The notes under the pieces: model-generated
Told to the model about the DNA's origin: nothing
What the model saw: the letters and a program-made list of their open reading frames with translations, nothing else
Databases searched by the model: none
Program-made: the position numbers and the translations under genes
Origin: Adiantum capillus-veneris
Lineage: Eukaryota; Streptophyta; Polypodiopsida; Polypodiales; Pteridaceae
Direction of reading: 5' to 3'
Assembly (NCBI GenBank): GCA_014529385.2
Contig: CM043952.1
Coordinates: 151,739,057-151,803,056, forward strand
Length of the DNA: 64,000 bases
In this document: in pieces, positions 51,381 to 62,470 of the stretch
How positions within the stretch are numbered: position 1 is the first letter of the stretch
Layout of the letters: each line of letters opens with the position of its first letter

Positions 51381-52570
51381 GTCCACCAAGGAATTTCCAA
51401 GCACTATGTTTCTCTTCAAGAGCCCCTAACCATTAATATCATTGTGGATTCTTATGCTCATATTGACATCTTGCCTAATGCCATATGTCATTAAGGTGCA
51501 AGCGTAGGTGATTTCATTTGGAGAGACGCCTTGCTTGTCATCTGCTACTACTACAAACAACCCATAGCTTATTAGCCTTGCCCCTTTAGGACATTTCCCG
51601 CAATCAATGTATTTCGAGAGACAAAGCTCCAAATAAGAAGCACTTTTTGTGCTTTTTGAAGTACACCACACTGAATGTACATGTTAATTAAGGCATTGCT
51701 AAGCACATTATTCTTCCCCAATAACGCCTCATTATCAACAACATCCTCAATTCTTTTGCCTAAATCAGCACCTTGCATAATCCAGCATGCCTTCAAGATA
51801 CTAGCATAGGTGATTTCAATTGGAGAAATGCCATCTCTTTGAATCCATTGAAAGCAGCCCATAACTTCTTGGCCATACCTTTGTTGGGCATATCTTGCAA
51901 TTAGTGTGTGTCAGTAGACAAAATCCCAAAAACGAGTCTCCTCAATCAATTTTTTTGCTTTTTGATGTACACCACATTTGGCATACAAGACGTTTAAGGC
52001 GTTGCTAAGCAATAGGTTTCTTTTCAACAATATCTAGCTAACTATATCATATGCCCATATCAACATCTTGCCTAATGCCACCCCTCACTTTGCATCTATT
52101 GAAAGCAACCCATACTTTCTTGGTTCTACCCTTGTTGGCCATCTCTTGCAATCAATGTATGTCAAGAGACTGCATCCCAGAGAAAAACCTCCTAAAACAC
52201 TTATTTCTGCTTTCTAATGTACACTAAACTTGGTATACAAGTCGTCCAAGGCATTGCCAAGCACTTGTTTTCTTTCTAGCAGCCCCTAACTAACTATATC
52301 ATCCTAAATTTTTATGCCCATATCAACAGCTTGCCTAATCCCACATGCCATCAAGATGCAAGCATAGGTGATTGCATTTGGAGAGATACCCTTGTTTTTC
52401 ATCCATTGAAAGCAGCCCATGGCTTCTTGGTGGTACCCTTGTTGGGCATATTCTGCAATTAGTGTGTGCCAAGAGATTGCAGCCCAGAGATGGACCTCCT
52501 CAAGCACTTTTTGTGCTTTCGGGATGTACACCAAATCTGGCCGAAAAGTCATCCAAAGCATTGGCACAAC
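51381..52570 (-). pseudogene. Pentatricopeptide-repeat (PPR) pseudogene fragments, minus strand
   Basis: About four roughly 300-bp blocks, in the same orientation, each encode a PLS-type triplet. Typical texts are AISWHTLIAEYAQQGYHQEAMGCFQWM, GISPNAITYACILMACG, LSNALINMYIQCGVLQKAQKV and ITYASILKACW. The blocks are 52304-52567, about 52020-52300, 51572-51862 and 51426-51671. Stops, frameshifts and internal deletions break every block. No DYW or E motif end was seen. PPR proteins bind organellar RNA; this copy is dead. Within a block the repeats read like one degenerate gene. Confidence 0.85.
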
Positions 52571-52919
52571 ACTAGGTTGCTTTACTTAATTGTCTATACA
52601 CTCAGATTCAAACATTCTTGCCTCCTTCATCCACATGTGTGGCCTTTCAAATGGCACCATGGTATATTTATTGACAAAAATCAATAGCATCTAGTTATAT
52701 AAATCAACACACAACTCTCAAAATCACCAGCAACTCCATCTACAACAGTGAACAACTCTCATTACCAACACTTTTGTTAATTAAGTTTGAATGGTTCTTC
52801 TTCCTTGAACTTGTGTAGCAAATGGTGATGCCTTATGCAAGACCTTCACATGATATATAAGAGAATTCACCAAGAGACGAGATGTCGAACATGGCTCCAT
52901 TTTTTCACCACATTTACAT

Positions 52920-54470
52920 AGGTGAGAATTCACCCATGTTGCTAGTCAAGGGCTATAGCAAAAATGTGTGCTTGGCGGCGCTTTGATTGATATATATGCC
53001 AAACTTTGGTGGCATCATGAAAGTAGTAAGTTCTTTATCGGCATCCTTCAAGAATGCTGACACTTGGAACATATTGATTTTTAGAGGATATGCCCAACAT
53101 GGTTGTGGCAAGGAAGCTATGGGTTGGTTTAACCAATTGTGAAGGGAAGGCCTTTATCAAAATGCATTGACATGTGCTTAAATCAACAATTGTTTATAGT
53201 AGTCTCTTTCTCCCAACTTAGTCAATTTTAGCACGCAACAATCAAGTACTTGTTGCTCCACTACTCTGACAAGCTTTAAGCGAGTGTAGCTGCAACATAT
53301 ACCATCACAAAAATTCTTGATGGGCTTCTAAGTGAAGGCCTCTTTTCAAATGCAATCACTTATCCTTGCACCTTGAAGGCTTGTGGTCTTGCAAGAGATG
53401 TTGACATGGGTGAGAGAATTCATGATAGTATTACTAGTCTAGGGCTACTAGAGATAGGCATTCTTGGGTGCTTTGGTTGATATGTATGCCATATGTGATG
53501 CCATCACGAAGGCACGACAAGTTTTTGATGGACATCCTCTCAAGAATGTCATCGCTTGGAACGTGTTGATTGCAAAGGATAAGCCAAACATGGAAGCTAT
53601 GGGCCATTTTTTTAAATGCAAAGGGAAGACCTTGTTCCATATACTTGTACCTTAAAGGCGTGTGGCCTTGTACAAGATCTTTGCATGGGTGAGAGAATTC
53701 AAAATGAGATTTCTAGTCAAGGGTTGTTGCAAAGGATGTTGTGCATTGTGGTCCTTTGATCAATATGTATGTCCCAAGTGCTCAGCCTCATGAAAGCATA
53801 AAGGGTCTTGATGGACATCCTTTCTAGAATGTCATCATTTTGAAACGAGTTGATTGCACAATTTACCTGCAACAACAATGCTCAGAGTTGTTTTCACCAT
53901 ATGAGAAGGGAAGACCTCTTTCCAGATGCAATCACTTATCCTTGCACCATGAAGGCATGTGCACTCACACAAGATGCTCAACTTGGGTAAGACTTTACGA
54001 TGAGAATAGTAGTCACTTGCCATTGCAAAAAGATATGCTTGGTGGTGCTTTGATTCATATGTATGCCAAATGTGGTTCTATTTTGAAAGGCTCTCGCAAA
54101 TATCGTTACTTGGAGTGTGTTGATGACAAGATATGCCCAACATGGTTGTGGAAAAAGTTATGGTCTCTTTTAATCAGGCATAAAGGGAAGCCCTTTCCCT
54201 AAATGCATTCACATATGCTTGCACCTTGTAGGACTTTAACCTTACACAAGACCTTCATATGGGTGTAATAAATCTCAATGGGATTGCTAGTCAGGGGCAG
54301 TTGAAGAAAGATGTCATGCTTGCTACTGCTTTGATCAACATATATCCTAAATGTGGTGCCTTCACAAAGGTTGAAAATTTCTTGATGATCATTTGTTCTG
54401 GGATGTTATCTCTTGAAGTGAGATGATTGTAGGAGATGTCCAACATGGCTCTGCGACATGGAATCATTTC
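52920..54470 (+). pseudogene. PPR pseudogene fragments, plus strand
   Basis: Repeated PPR units appear in shifting frames: LGALVDMYAICDAITKARQVFDG (53464-53530), KNVIAWNVLIAKD, GGALIHMYAKCGSI (about 54040) and TYPCTLKACGLARDVDMGERIH-like text at 53340-53430. The unit period is about 300 bp, again PLS-type. Each is broken. The orientation is opposite to the neighbouring set at 51.4-52.6 kb, so the two sets are head to head. Confidence 0.82.
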
Positions 54471-54572
54471 AAACTGGAGACGTGTTGCAAGAGACAAAAG
54501 AGAGAGACTGGCACAATAGAAGAAGGTGACGGCGGGGAGTTTTTGAAGAGGTGAAGGTTTTAAGCAGAACTG

Positions 54573-55687
54573 GTGTGTAGACTCAAAAAATCTTTGTATG
54601 GACTAAAGCAAGGCTCAAGGTAGTGGTAAATCAAGTTTGATAAGTACATTCAATCCCAAGGTTATGTACGGAGCCAAGAGGATCACTCCTTGTACACAAG
54701 GAGGTTGAATGTTGGTTCCCTCATCATTCTAATCTTGTACATGGATGATATGCTTATAGCCGGGAAGTCAAAAGATGAGAATGCACTTCTCAAAGATGTC
54801 TTAAGCAAGCAGTTTGCCAAGAAAGATTTGGGCCATGCACATCACTTTCTTGGTATGGGTATCAAGAGAGAACATAGGCGTGGAATACTTGAATTATCAC
54901 AGGAAGAGTATATTCACAAGGTCTTGCAAGGTCTTGCAACATTTTAACATTCAAGGGGGAAAAGCATTGAGTACCGCAATGATTGCACATGTAAAAGTTA
55001 GCAAGAATGATTGCCCCAAATTGGATGTTGAAAAGGCAAAGATGGAAAAGGTGCCATATTCTTCGATGGTTGGCAGTCTCCTAATTGCCATGGTTAGCAC
55101 ACAACCAGACATTGCATTCATAGTGGGAGTGGTCATAAGGTATATGGCAAACCCAGGTAGAAAGCATTCGGAAGCAGTGAAGCATATCTTCAGATACATA
55201 AAGGGTTCAACCAGCAAGTGCTTATGTTTTGGGAATAGTGATGCATCCATAGTTGGATACACTAATTATAATTATGGGGGTTGTGTGGACACAAGGAAAT
55301 CCACATCTGGTTGTGTTTTGTTATTTGCTAGAGCGTTGTGTCTCCAAAATTGCACTTTGTCTTCTACTACTAAGGCCGAGTATGTTGCAATTTTCGATAT
55401 CAGCAAGGAAGTTGTGTGGTTATCTCGTCTAGTGGAAGACCTTGGTATACACCAGAATCTAGTGCTACATTGCGACAGCAAGAGTGAGATTGCGTTAGCA
55501 AAGAACCCCGTGCTTCATTCCAAATCAAAACACATCAAGGTTAGGTATCATGCGATATGGGATATTTTGTCTAGCAAACATTAAGTTAGCCAAAGTCCAC
55601 ACGGATGAGAACCCAACGGATGCTCTGACAAAGAGTCTATTTTCAGAGTGGTTCACACATTGCATAGACACGATGGGTGTAGGGTGA
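54573..55687 (+). pseudogene. pol: Element J: copia RT/RNase H 3' fragment
   Basis: It begins abruptly with VCRLKKSLYGLKQGSR (54573), then LIILILYMDDMLIAGKSK (the RT box YMDD where many copia have YVDD), SSMVGSLLIAMVSTQPDIAF, YTNYNYGGCVDTRKSTSG, STTKAEYVAIFD and LHCDSKSEIALAKN. It ends with the MGVG stop at 55685-55687. A duplication of CAAGGTCTTG near 54925 shifts the frame. No upstream gag, protease or integrase was found, and the 5' end lies next to PPR debris. Confidence 0.85.
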
Positions 55688-56370
55688 AACTATGGTCATG
55701 CTTCACACTTGTATAGTTGTACATACTAACCCTTACATTTACACCCACTTGGTTCAGGCCAACTGGCCTACCACCCATATGTAACTCACTAACCATTCAT
55801 TTCTCTTATACAAAAGTAATAAAGAGACACACACAAGACTCTCCTTCTTAATGTTGTGTGTTTTCTCCTAATAGCTCCCCTCTCCTCTTCTCTTTCACTC
55901 TTCCTGCACACACAAGCAACATGGGTCCCTCCCCACACTGATCATCTATGTGTGTGGACAATCAAGTGGCTCCCCTTGTTTTCCACAAAAAAAATGGCAT
56001 CTATAGGTGGACATATTTAGGCAGGCCAGAGGTGCAAGAGAGAGGGTGGGTGGCGTGAGAGAGATAGACGATAGTGGGACCACCTAGCACATAGCTATAG
56101 GGCCCATTATCACCTCAGCCCTTTAAAGGGTGTATAGGGGAGGGCTCTTAGTTTTTTAGCTGACTAAGTTCCCAAAACCTCAGCTAGATTTAGAGCTTGC
56201 AATATAATATTATAAAGTAGTGTAGAGAGTTGCAACAAAATGTCTTGAGACATGTTTGCTAGATGGACAAGAGGTATTTTTAAAAATTTGCAAAAATTAA
56301 AGAGCTTATAGGACATCTGTAGAAATTACCAAATAAATGGGGCATTTTGGGAACTCCCATGAATTGCAGG
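55688..56370. other. Sequence between element J and element I, no gene seen
   Basis: The first about 250 bp hold TC-rich, AATAAAG-bearing sequence that may be the J LTR, but no paired repeat or TG...CA boundary was found. The rest is unassigned. Confidence 0.45.
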
Positions 56371-56375
56371 GGTAT

Positions 56376-56629
56376 TGTGACGCCCTCGTTCGGGGCGTCG
56401 CGGAAAAGGGGCCGCGTCGGCTCACCTGCGATGCAAACGGGACCTGCAGGCAAGCAAACGCATACACAAGAACGCAACTTGAAAACTGAACGCAAGAGGG
56501 ACACGAGAGTAAGGGACGCAAACGAATGATCAATATCATAAGAAAGTGCCGAATACAAGGGACGCAAGTAATCACATGAAAACGGGGCTGGCAAGTTGGG
56601 GGAAGTGGCACAAACTTCCCTTATATACA
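56376..56629 (-). repeat. 3' LTR of element I
   Basis: On the minus strand it opens TGTATATAAGGG, so the TATA box is at the very start, and ends GAACGAGGGCGTCACA. Confidence 0.92.
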
Positions 56630-56798
56630 CCCCCGGGTTGAGAGAGCTTGACGCCCACGTCAAGCCGGGGTTTTGAGAGGTGCCGATACAAAAGTTGATG
56701 CCGAGGTTTTGGGGCGGATATTTACAAGGGGAGGAGTGAAGTGTTGCCAAAAATGTCTAGCTACCTAGGGTGATGCTAGTTACAAGTGGGGGGGAGGA

Positions 56799-59290
56799 CT
56801 ACTCTATGTTGTTGTCATGTAGTGTGTTGTCCTCCTCTTCAGTGGGCATGTTGTAGAAGCGCAGCACAAGGGGTCTTCCGAGTCGAAGCATGATTTCTTC
56901 AGGTACCCAAGTGCATTCCATCATGGGGCGATTGCGCCATTTGACATAGAAAAGTTGTCCCCGGCGCCCAAAACGCAACTTTAGGATGGCCTCTGGCTCA
57001 TGTGGCAGGCCATCCTTTACATATTCGGGGAGGCTTCTACCATAGGTGTTATCCGGCATGAACCTTTTGAGTAGACTTACATGGAAGGCGTTGTGGATGT
57101 TGATGTGTGATGGGAGATCCAGCTTGTAGGTGATGTCGTTGTAGGACTTGAGCACTTTGTATGGCCCATAGTAGCAGTGGTTGAACTTCGGGGAGAGGCC
57201 TTGAGGGAGGGTGATATTCTGGGAGCTGACGAGGACTAAGTCACCTTCTTGGAAGAGTTCGGCAGGCCTTCGCTTTTGGTTGGCGTATTTGGCGATGCGT
57301 ACCATGCTTTGCTCGAGACTCTTCTTTGCCCTTTGCATGCGGGTTTGCCATTGTTGAAGAAACTCTTCACATTCCAGATCTTGGGCATGCACGTCGCCGG
57401 TTGCCAGTGCAAGAGGTGTGATGACTTCTTTACCTGTGGAGAGCTCGAAGGGAGTGTAGCCAGTGCTGCTATGGATGGATTTGTTGTAGTGGAATTCTAG
57501 GACGTCCATGTATTCAGACCAGTCCTTCTGATCTGCCTTGACGTAGCTGCGGATGTAGTCTTCAATGCCTTGGTTGACTCTTTCAGTTTGACCATCGGTT
57601 TCTGGGTGGTAGGCGGAGGAGAAGCGGAGCTGGGTGCCTAGAAGCTTGAAGAGCTCGCGCCAGAGGTCGCTAAGGAAGCGGGTGTCACGATCAGAAACTA
57701 TGGCTAAGGGGAGGCCGTGGTATTTGAAGACTTTGGCGAAGAAGTGTTTGGCGACTTGGTAGGCGATAACGGGGGGCTTTGCTGGTATGAAGTGGGCCTG
57801 CTTGGTGAAGTAGTCGACGACCACCATGATGGTAGTGTGGCCGTGGGAGGGGGGGAGGTCGACGATGAAGTCCATACTTACCATGTCCCAAGGCCGGGAG
57901 GGTGTTGGCATGGGGTGGAGGAGGCCAGCAGGCTTGACTCTTTGAGCTTTGACCAGTTGACAGGTTGGGCAGGTGCGCACGTAGTCGATGACGTCGTCCT
58001 TCATTTTGGGCCACATGTAGTGTTGATGGAGTTTGTCGTAAGATCTCTTCTGGCCACCATGTCCAGCTAGTTTGCAGTCATGAGCCTCCCACATGAGGTC
58101 TTTCTTTAGCTCTGGATCATTGGGGATGTAGATCTTTCCATGCACGTAGAAGAGGTTATCTTTGACTTCAAAGAGACCCACTGCAGCTTTACCAGAGATG
58201 TGGTCGTTGAGCATGTGGAGGACAGCAGGATCAGCTTTTTGAGCGTCGAGGATGCGTTGGCGTAGAGTGCTGGTTGCTGTGGAGATAGCAGTGAGGGTGG
58301 GCATTCGACTGAGGGCATCGGGCATGACATTTGTGGTGCCCGGTTTGTGGATGATCTCGATATCATATTCTGCCAGTGTATCCTGCCACCGGGCTTGCTT
58401 GGGGGTTATTTTGGGCTGTGTTTGGAAGTACTTGAGGGATATGTTGTCTGTGTATACCTTGGTGTGTTTGTCATGGACATAGTGTCGCCACTTTCGGAGG
58501 CAGTGAACGACAGCGAGCATTTCCTTCTCATGGGTGGTCCATCTGGTCTCAACATCTGTGAACTTGTGGGACTCGTAGGCGATGGGTTGATTCTCTTGCA
58601 TGAGGACTCCACCAATAGCACCATCAGACGCATCAGTGTGGACTTCAAAGGGTTTGGTGAAGTCGGGTAGTCGGAGGACGGGGGTGCTACACATGGCTAT
58701 CTTCAGGTTCTCAAAGGCTTCTTCTTCTTTATGGCTCCACTGAAAGGGTTTGTGGCGTTTGGTTATCTTTGTGAGTGGTGCAGCGATCTTGCTGAAGTCG
58801 CGGATGAAGCGACGTATGTACTGATAGAAGCCCACAAACTCTCGGACTTCTTTGATGGATGTCGGTGGAGCCCACTTGATGACAGCGTCGACTTTCTTGG
58901 GATCCACCATAATACGTTTTGACGTGACTATGAAGCCAAGGAACTCGATTTTCTGTACAACAAACTCACACTTCTCCAGCTTGGCATACAGCCGGTGTTC
59001 CCGGAGGCGCTGGAGTACTGCGGTGACATGCTTCTGGTGCTCTTCTAAGGTTTTGCTGTAAATGAGCAAATCATCGATGTAAGTGATTAGGTAGTCGTCA
59101 ATCATGTCGCGGAAACTGTCATGGATTATTCTGCAGAAAGTGCCTGGACCGCCGGTGAGACCAAACCCCAGGACCATCCATTCCCAGGAGCCGTAGCGTG
59201 TGCGGAAGGCGGTCTTCGGGATGTCTTTAGAGGCGATGCGGACTTAGTGATAGCCTGAGCGGAGGTCGATGCGAGTGAAGTATTGGGCAC
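56799..59290 (-). pseudogene. pol: pol of element I: RT core, RNase H, integrase, chromodomain
   Basis: From about 59290 the frame reads [15 protein letters not shown] and then a TAA (59244-59246) in place of a glutamine codon. From 59177 it is open for 792 codons to 56799. It contains the RT box YIDDLLIYSK, RNase H (VHTDASDGAIGGVLMQ, ALSRMP), integrase with the HHCC zinc region (HDCKLAGHGGQKRSYDKL, CPTCQLVKAQ) and the catalytic triad (SMDFIVDLP, VSDRDTRF, DGQTERVNQ). The GPY/F motif (YYGPYKVLKSY) and a C-terminal chromodomain (PEAILKLRFGR, YVKWRNRPMMECTWVP) follow. The chromodomain is typical of chromoviruses and targets integration. Lesions: the TAA and the frameshift near 59290. Confidence 0.93.
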
Positions 59291-60238
59291 CCTATCCAGA
59301 AGATCTTCCATGAGGGGAACTGGGTACCTATTCTTGATAGTTATCTTGTTGAGGGCCCGATAATCCACGCATAATCGCATCGAACCGTCTTTCTTCTTGA
59401 CAAACAGGACTGGGGCCCCAAAAGGAGAGCTGCTGGGCCGGATGAAACCTTGATCCTCTAACTCTTGGAGTTGCTTCTTGAGATCTTTGAGCTCGGTGTC
59501 GTTCATGCGGTAGGGGGCCTTCGCCGGGGGTGTACTTCCTGGGATGAGGTCAATTTCATGTTGAATTTGACTGGGAGAGGGTAGGCCGGGGGGAAGTTCT
59601 GGAGGCATGACATCCTTGTACTTCTGGAGGATGGGGATAAGGGAGGGGTCACCCACTTTGGCCTGCTCGATGGTGATGGAGTTGAGCCTTGTTGTGGGCT
59701 GCTCCTTTGCTTGCATGATGTAGAGGTGAACCTGAGCTCCTTTCTTGAGAGCCCGCTCTACTTGCTTTGCACTCATGAGATTGAGTTAGGGGGGCGAGTG
59801 CTCTGGAACTTTCTGTTTGCCTTTCATCGCTGCTAACTGAGCAGGGTCTTGGCGGTTGATGGAAGGGGGGTTGGTTTGAAGATGCGCCTGGCGGGTGAAA
59901 GCTTGCTTTGTTGTGAGTCTGGCGCCTTGTACTGTCACTGCTTTGTCTTGATTATTCAGCAGTAATTGATCCACCTTCATGCCTAGGAGTGAGATGAGAT
60001 ACTTATCGTTGAAGGAGAGACCAATAATTGCCTCGAAGTTGTCCATTGGGACCACTATGAAATCAAGTCGGCATGTGAATTCGCCCATCTCAATCCTGAC
60101 TTGACGAGCTACCTTGACATTGTTATCCTTTCCTTGGGCAAACTTGACTGTCGTTTCATTGACGGTGGTGAGACGTAGGCCCAGGCGCGCGGCGCATTGT
60201 GGTGATAGAAAATTGTGTGTGGCGCCTGAGTCTACCAT
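59291..60238 (-). pseudogene. pol: Protease and RT N-terminus of element I
   Basis: Protease (60238-59786) has MVDSGATHNFLSPQ and FEAIIGLSFNDKY, a standard retropepsin. A TAA at 59786-59788 separates it, in the same frame, from the RT N-terminus (59776-59291: [57 protein letters not shown]). A frame shift near 59290 leads into the RT core. Confidence 0.88.
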
Positions 60239-60268
60239 GATCCATTGCTGCTGGGATCCAATTGTTGC

Positions 60269-61612
60269 CTAGACATATAAGTTCTGAATGTCCGTTATCG
60301 CTGCTGCCATGCATTGCGGGTGGAGGGATACGGCTCCAATCCGGGGTTGCTGGTTAGCAACAGGGCTAGCCAGTTCTTCGACTCTTATTCGGGGGGGGGA
60401 GGGTGGTTCTTCTATTTGGAGGGTGTTTACCCTGCTAGATGAGGAGGCTGCTTGATTGCGCTTGCGGACACAAGCGTAGTAGGGGCCATGAGCAATCTTG
60501 CAGTCACTGCACCAGACGCGATCGGGGCGCGGGTTGTTATTGTTGCCCTTGTAAGTATTGGGGACAAAATTGCTGGACGTGGTGCTGTAGGAATTGCTCG
60601 TAAAAGAGTTGTGCGGTGGTGAGCGGGGTTCGTTGCTTTTGTTATTGGGTACAAATCCGCGGCCTAGCCCGGCGGTTGGGTTAGTTGAGTTGTTGGGGGC
60701 AAAATTGTTGGGGCGAGGGTTATTCGGGGGAAAACCTGGGGTTGAGTTTGTATCCCGTAGTTTTTCGGCCATATTGGCAGCCACTTCCCAGGTGTTGGGG
60801 TTCTGCTTCTCTACCTTGCGACGGGCCGAGGGCTTAAGGCTGTACAGGAAGCCATGTAGTCTGTTTGCTGTGTGCATCAGTGGAAGTTGAAGCATCAGTC
60901 GGCGGTACTTGACAACATAATCTGATATGTGGCCGTCTTGGCGTAGATCGCGCCACGAATCTCTGACTTTGTTGCCTTCATTATCTGGGACAAAATAGCT
61001 GAGCATGTCCCTTTGTAAGTCTTCCCAGTCCTCCCAGTGCTTTGATGGCTGTTCAGTGAGGAACCATACATAGGCGTCGTCGGCCAGGAAGGTTTTGGCC
61101 ACTTGCACCCATCTTCGTCTGCCTATGTTGTTCCACTGCATGTAGTCTTCTACCTCTCTGAACCACTTGTTGAGTTCCAGTGAGGTGCGATGGCCTTTGT
61201 ATTTCTCTGGGGGGATGGGTTTGAATTTGCCCAGTCTGTTTTCATCTTCTAGAGTTCTCTCAGGGCTGTAGTAGCGCCCTTCACTTTGGTCATCCAGGTA
61301 GCCTTCATCTTCGTCGACTGTCTCTAATCTTCCGGGCCGCGGTCGTCTTTGGGTGTTTCGCCGCGTGTTGATATTACTAGGACCCGGGCGGTCTTCGTGT
61401 CGCTGGCCTAACTGTGTTTGCAGTAGGTCGCTCAGATTAGCGGACATCACGTTGATTTGGTGTTCTACGGAGGCCATGATACGTGCCTCCAGTCTTTCTT
61501 CCATTGAGTCTTGGTGGTCTTGTCGCGACTTCTTCTCTTTGTTCTTCTTCGGGGCTCTATGCGGTTCCGGTTCAGTCCTGTATCCTTCTTCATCTTCTTG
61601 ATTTCCCGCCAT
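60269..61612 (-). CDS. gag: Gag of element I
   Basis: The ATG at 61612 (MAGNQEDEEGYRTEPE) begins a 447-codon frame. It has a charged N-terminal arm, a coiled region (MEERLEARIMASVEHQINVMSANLSDLL), the retrotransposon gag core (FKPIPPEKYKGHRTSLELNKWF, LSYFVPDNEGNKVRDSW, DGHISDYVVKYRRLMLQLP), an Asn/Pro-rich linker and a zinc-finger-like CSDCKIAHGPYYAC. It ends with TAG at 60269-60271. The protease starts in the same frame 10 codons later, so a read-through product is conceivable. Confidence 0.88.
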   Translation of the reverse strand: MAGNQEDEEGYRTEPEPHRAPKKNKEKKSRQDHQDSMEERLEARIMASVEHQINVMSANLSDLLQTQLGQRHEDRPGPSNINTRRNTQRRPRPGRLETVDEDEGYLDDQSEGRYYSPERTLEDENRLGKFKPIPPEKYKGHRTSLELNKWFREVEDYMQWNNIGRRRWVQVAKTFLADDAYVWFLTEQPSKHWEDWEDLQRDMLSYFVPDNEGNKVRDSWRDLRQDGHISDYVVKYRRLMLQLPLMHTANRLHGFLYSLKPSARRKVEKQNPNTWEVAANMAEKLRDTNSTPGFPPNNPRPNNFAPNNSTNPTAGLGRGFVPNNKSNEPRSPPHNSFTSNSYSTTSSNFVPNTYKGNNNNPRPDRVWCSDCKIAHGPYYACVRKRNQAASSSSRVNTLQIEEPPSPPRIRVEELASPVANQQPRIGAVSLHPQCMAAAITDIQNLYV

Positions 61613-62119
61613 TGGGGTGCTCTTGTGGTCGGAGCCGAGGGAAATTCAAAAATATCGAAAAACTGGAAAACTGCGAGAAAACGGCTTGAAAACGTTGAAA
61701 AACTGTGAAATAGTGTAAAACGGGGTCCAAAACGACGAAAACCGCAAAAAACGGCTCAAAAACGGTCCCAATCGGTGTAAGACGGGGCAAAATGAGGTGA
61801 AACATTGAAAAACGATGGGGAACGTGGAGAAAACGCGTCAAAACGGGCAAAACGGGCCAAGAATGCGGAGAACGCGGTGAAAACGGGGCGAAACGCGAGT
61901 CAAACGAGGCAAAACGGTGAAAAACTGTGGGGAACGTGGAGAAAACGCAAGGAATGGGGCAAAACGGGGCAATCACGCGAGGGACGTGGTGAAACGGGGC
62001 AAAACGGGGCAACACGGGCCGAGAACGCGGAGAAAACGTGGAAAAACGAGGCAGACGGGCCGAAAACGTGGTGACAACCACGAGCCACAGGTCGACATCG
62101 GGTCGGCGGGGACTCGAGC
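61613..62119 (-). other. Leader of element I with degenerate AAAACGG repeats
   Basis: About 500 bp are built from a loose repeat of AAAACGG, GGGGCAAAACG and GAAAAC units (plus orientation), poor in stop codons on both strands. A 163-codon minus ORF (62081-61590) overlaps the gag start in another frame and reads as PRF/F-rich low complexity. It is taken to be a by-product of the repeat. Confidence 0.7.
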
Positions 62120-62137
62120 CGAAGCTCTAATACCAAG

Positions 62138-62387
62138 TGTGACGCCCTCGTTCGAGGCGTCGCGGAAAAGGGGCCGCGCCGGCTCACCTACGATGCAAAC
62201 GGGACCTGCAGGCAAGCAAACGCATACACAAGAACGCAACTTGAAAACTAAACTCAAGAGGGACACGAGAGTGAGGGACGCAAACGAATGATCAATATCA
62301 TAAGAAAGTGCCGAATACAAGGGACGCAAGTAATCACATGAAAACGGGGCTGGCAAGTTGGGGGAAGTGACACAAACTTCCCTTATA
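62138..62387 (-). repeat. 5' LTR of element I
   Basis: A 250-bp partner of 56376-56629, nearly identical, missing the outermost four bases at its right end. The primer site (complement of TGGTATTAGAGC) is at about 62124-62137. Confidence 0.92.
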
Positions 62388-62392
62388 GGTAT

Positions 62393-62404
62393 TTTGGTAG
62401 TTTT

Positions 62405-62470
<66 letters not shown>

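Larger units (their letters stand above)
56376..62387 (-). mobile_element. Element I: chromovirus (Ty3/gypsy) retrotransposon, 6 kb
   Basis: LTRs are at 56376-56629 (254 bp) and 62138-62387 (250 bp). The TSD GGTAT is at 56371-56375 and 62388-62392. The right end lacks the outermost four bases (TGTA on the minus strand) that the other LTR has. The primer site is TGGTATTAGAGC, one base off tRNA-Met, directly inside the right LTR. The PPT (CCCGGGGG side, minus) is at about 56630-56645. Coding is gag, protease, RT, RNase H, integrase and chromodomain. It is a complete but mutated chromovirus. Confidence 0.94.

Noticed and set aside
61590-62081. 163-codon PRF-rich minus ORF before gag of element I
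   Set aside because: Open only because the AAAACGG-type repeat lacks stop codons on both strands. Low complexity, out of frame with gag.
62407-62468. (TC)n run as a functional promoter element
   Set aside because: A simple microsatellite next to an LTR end, with no adjacent gene.
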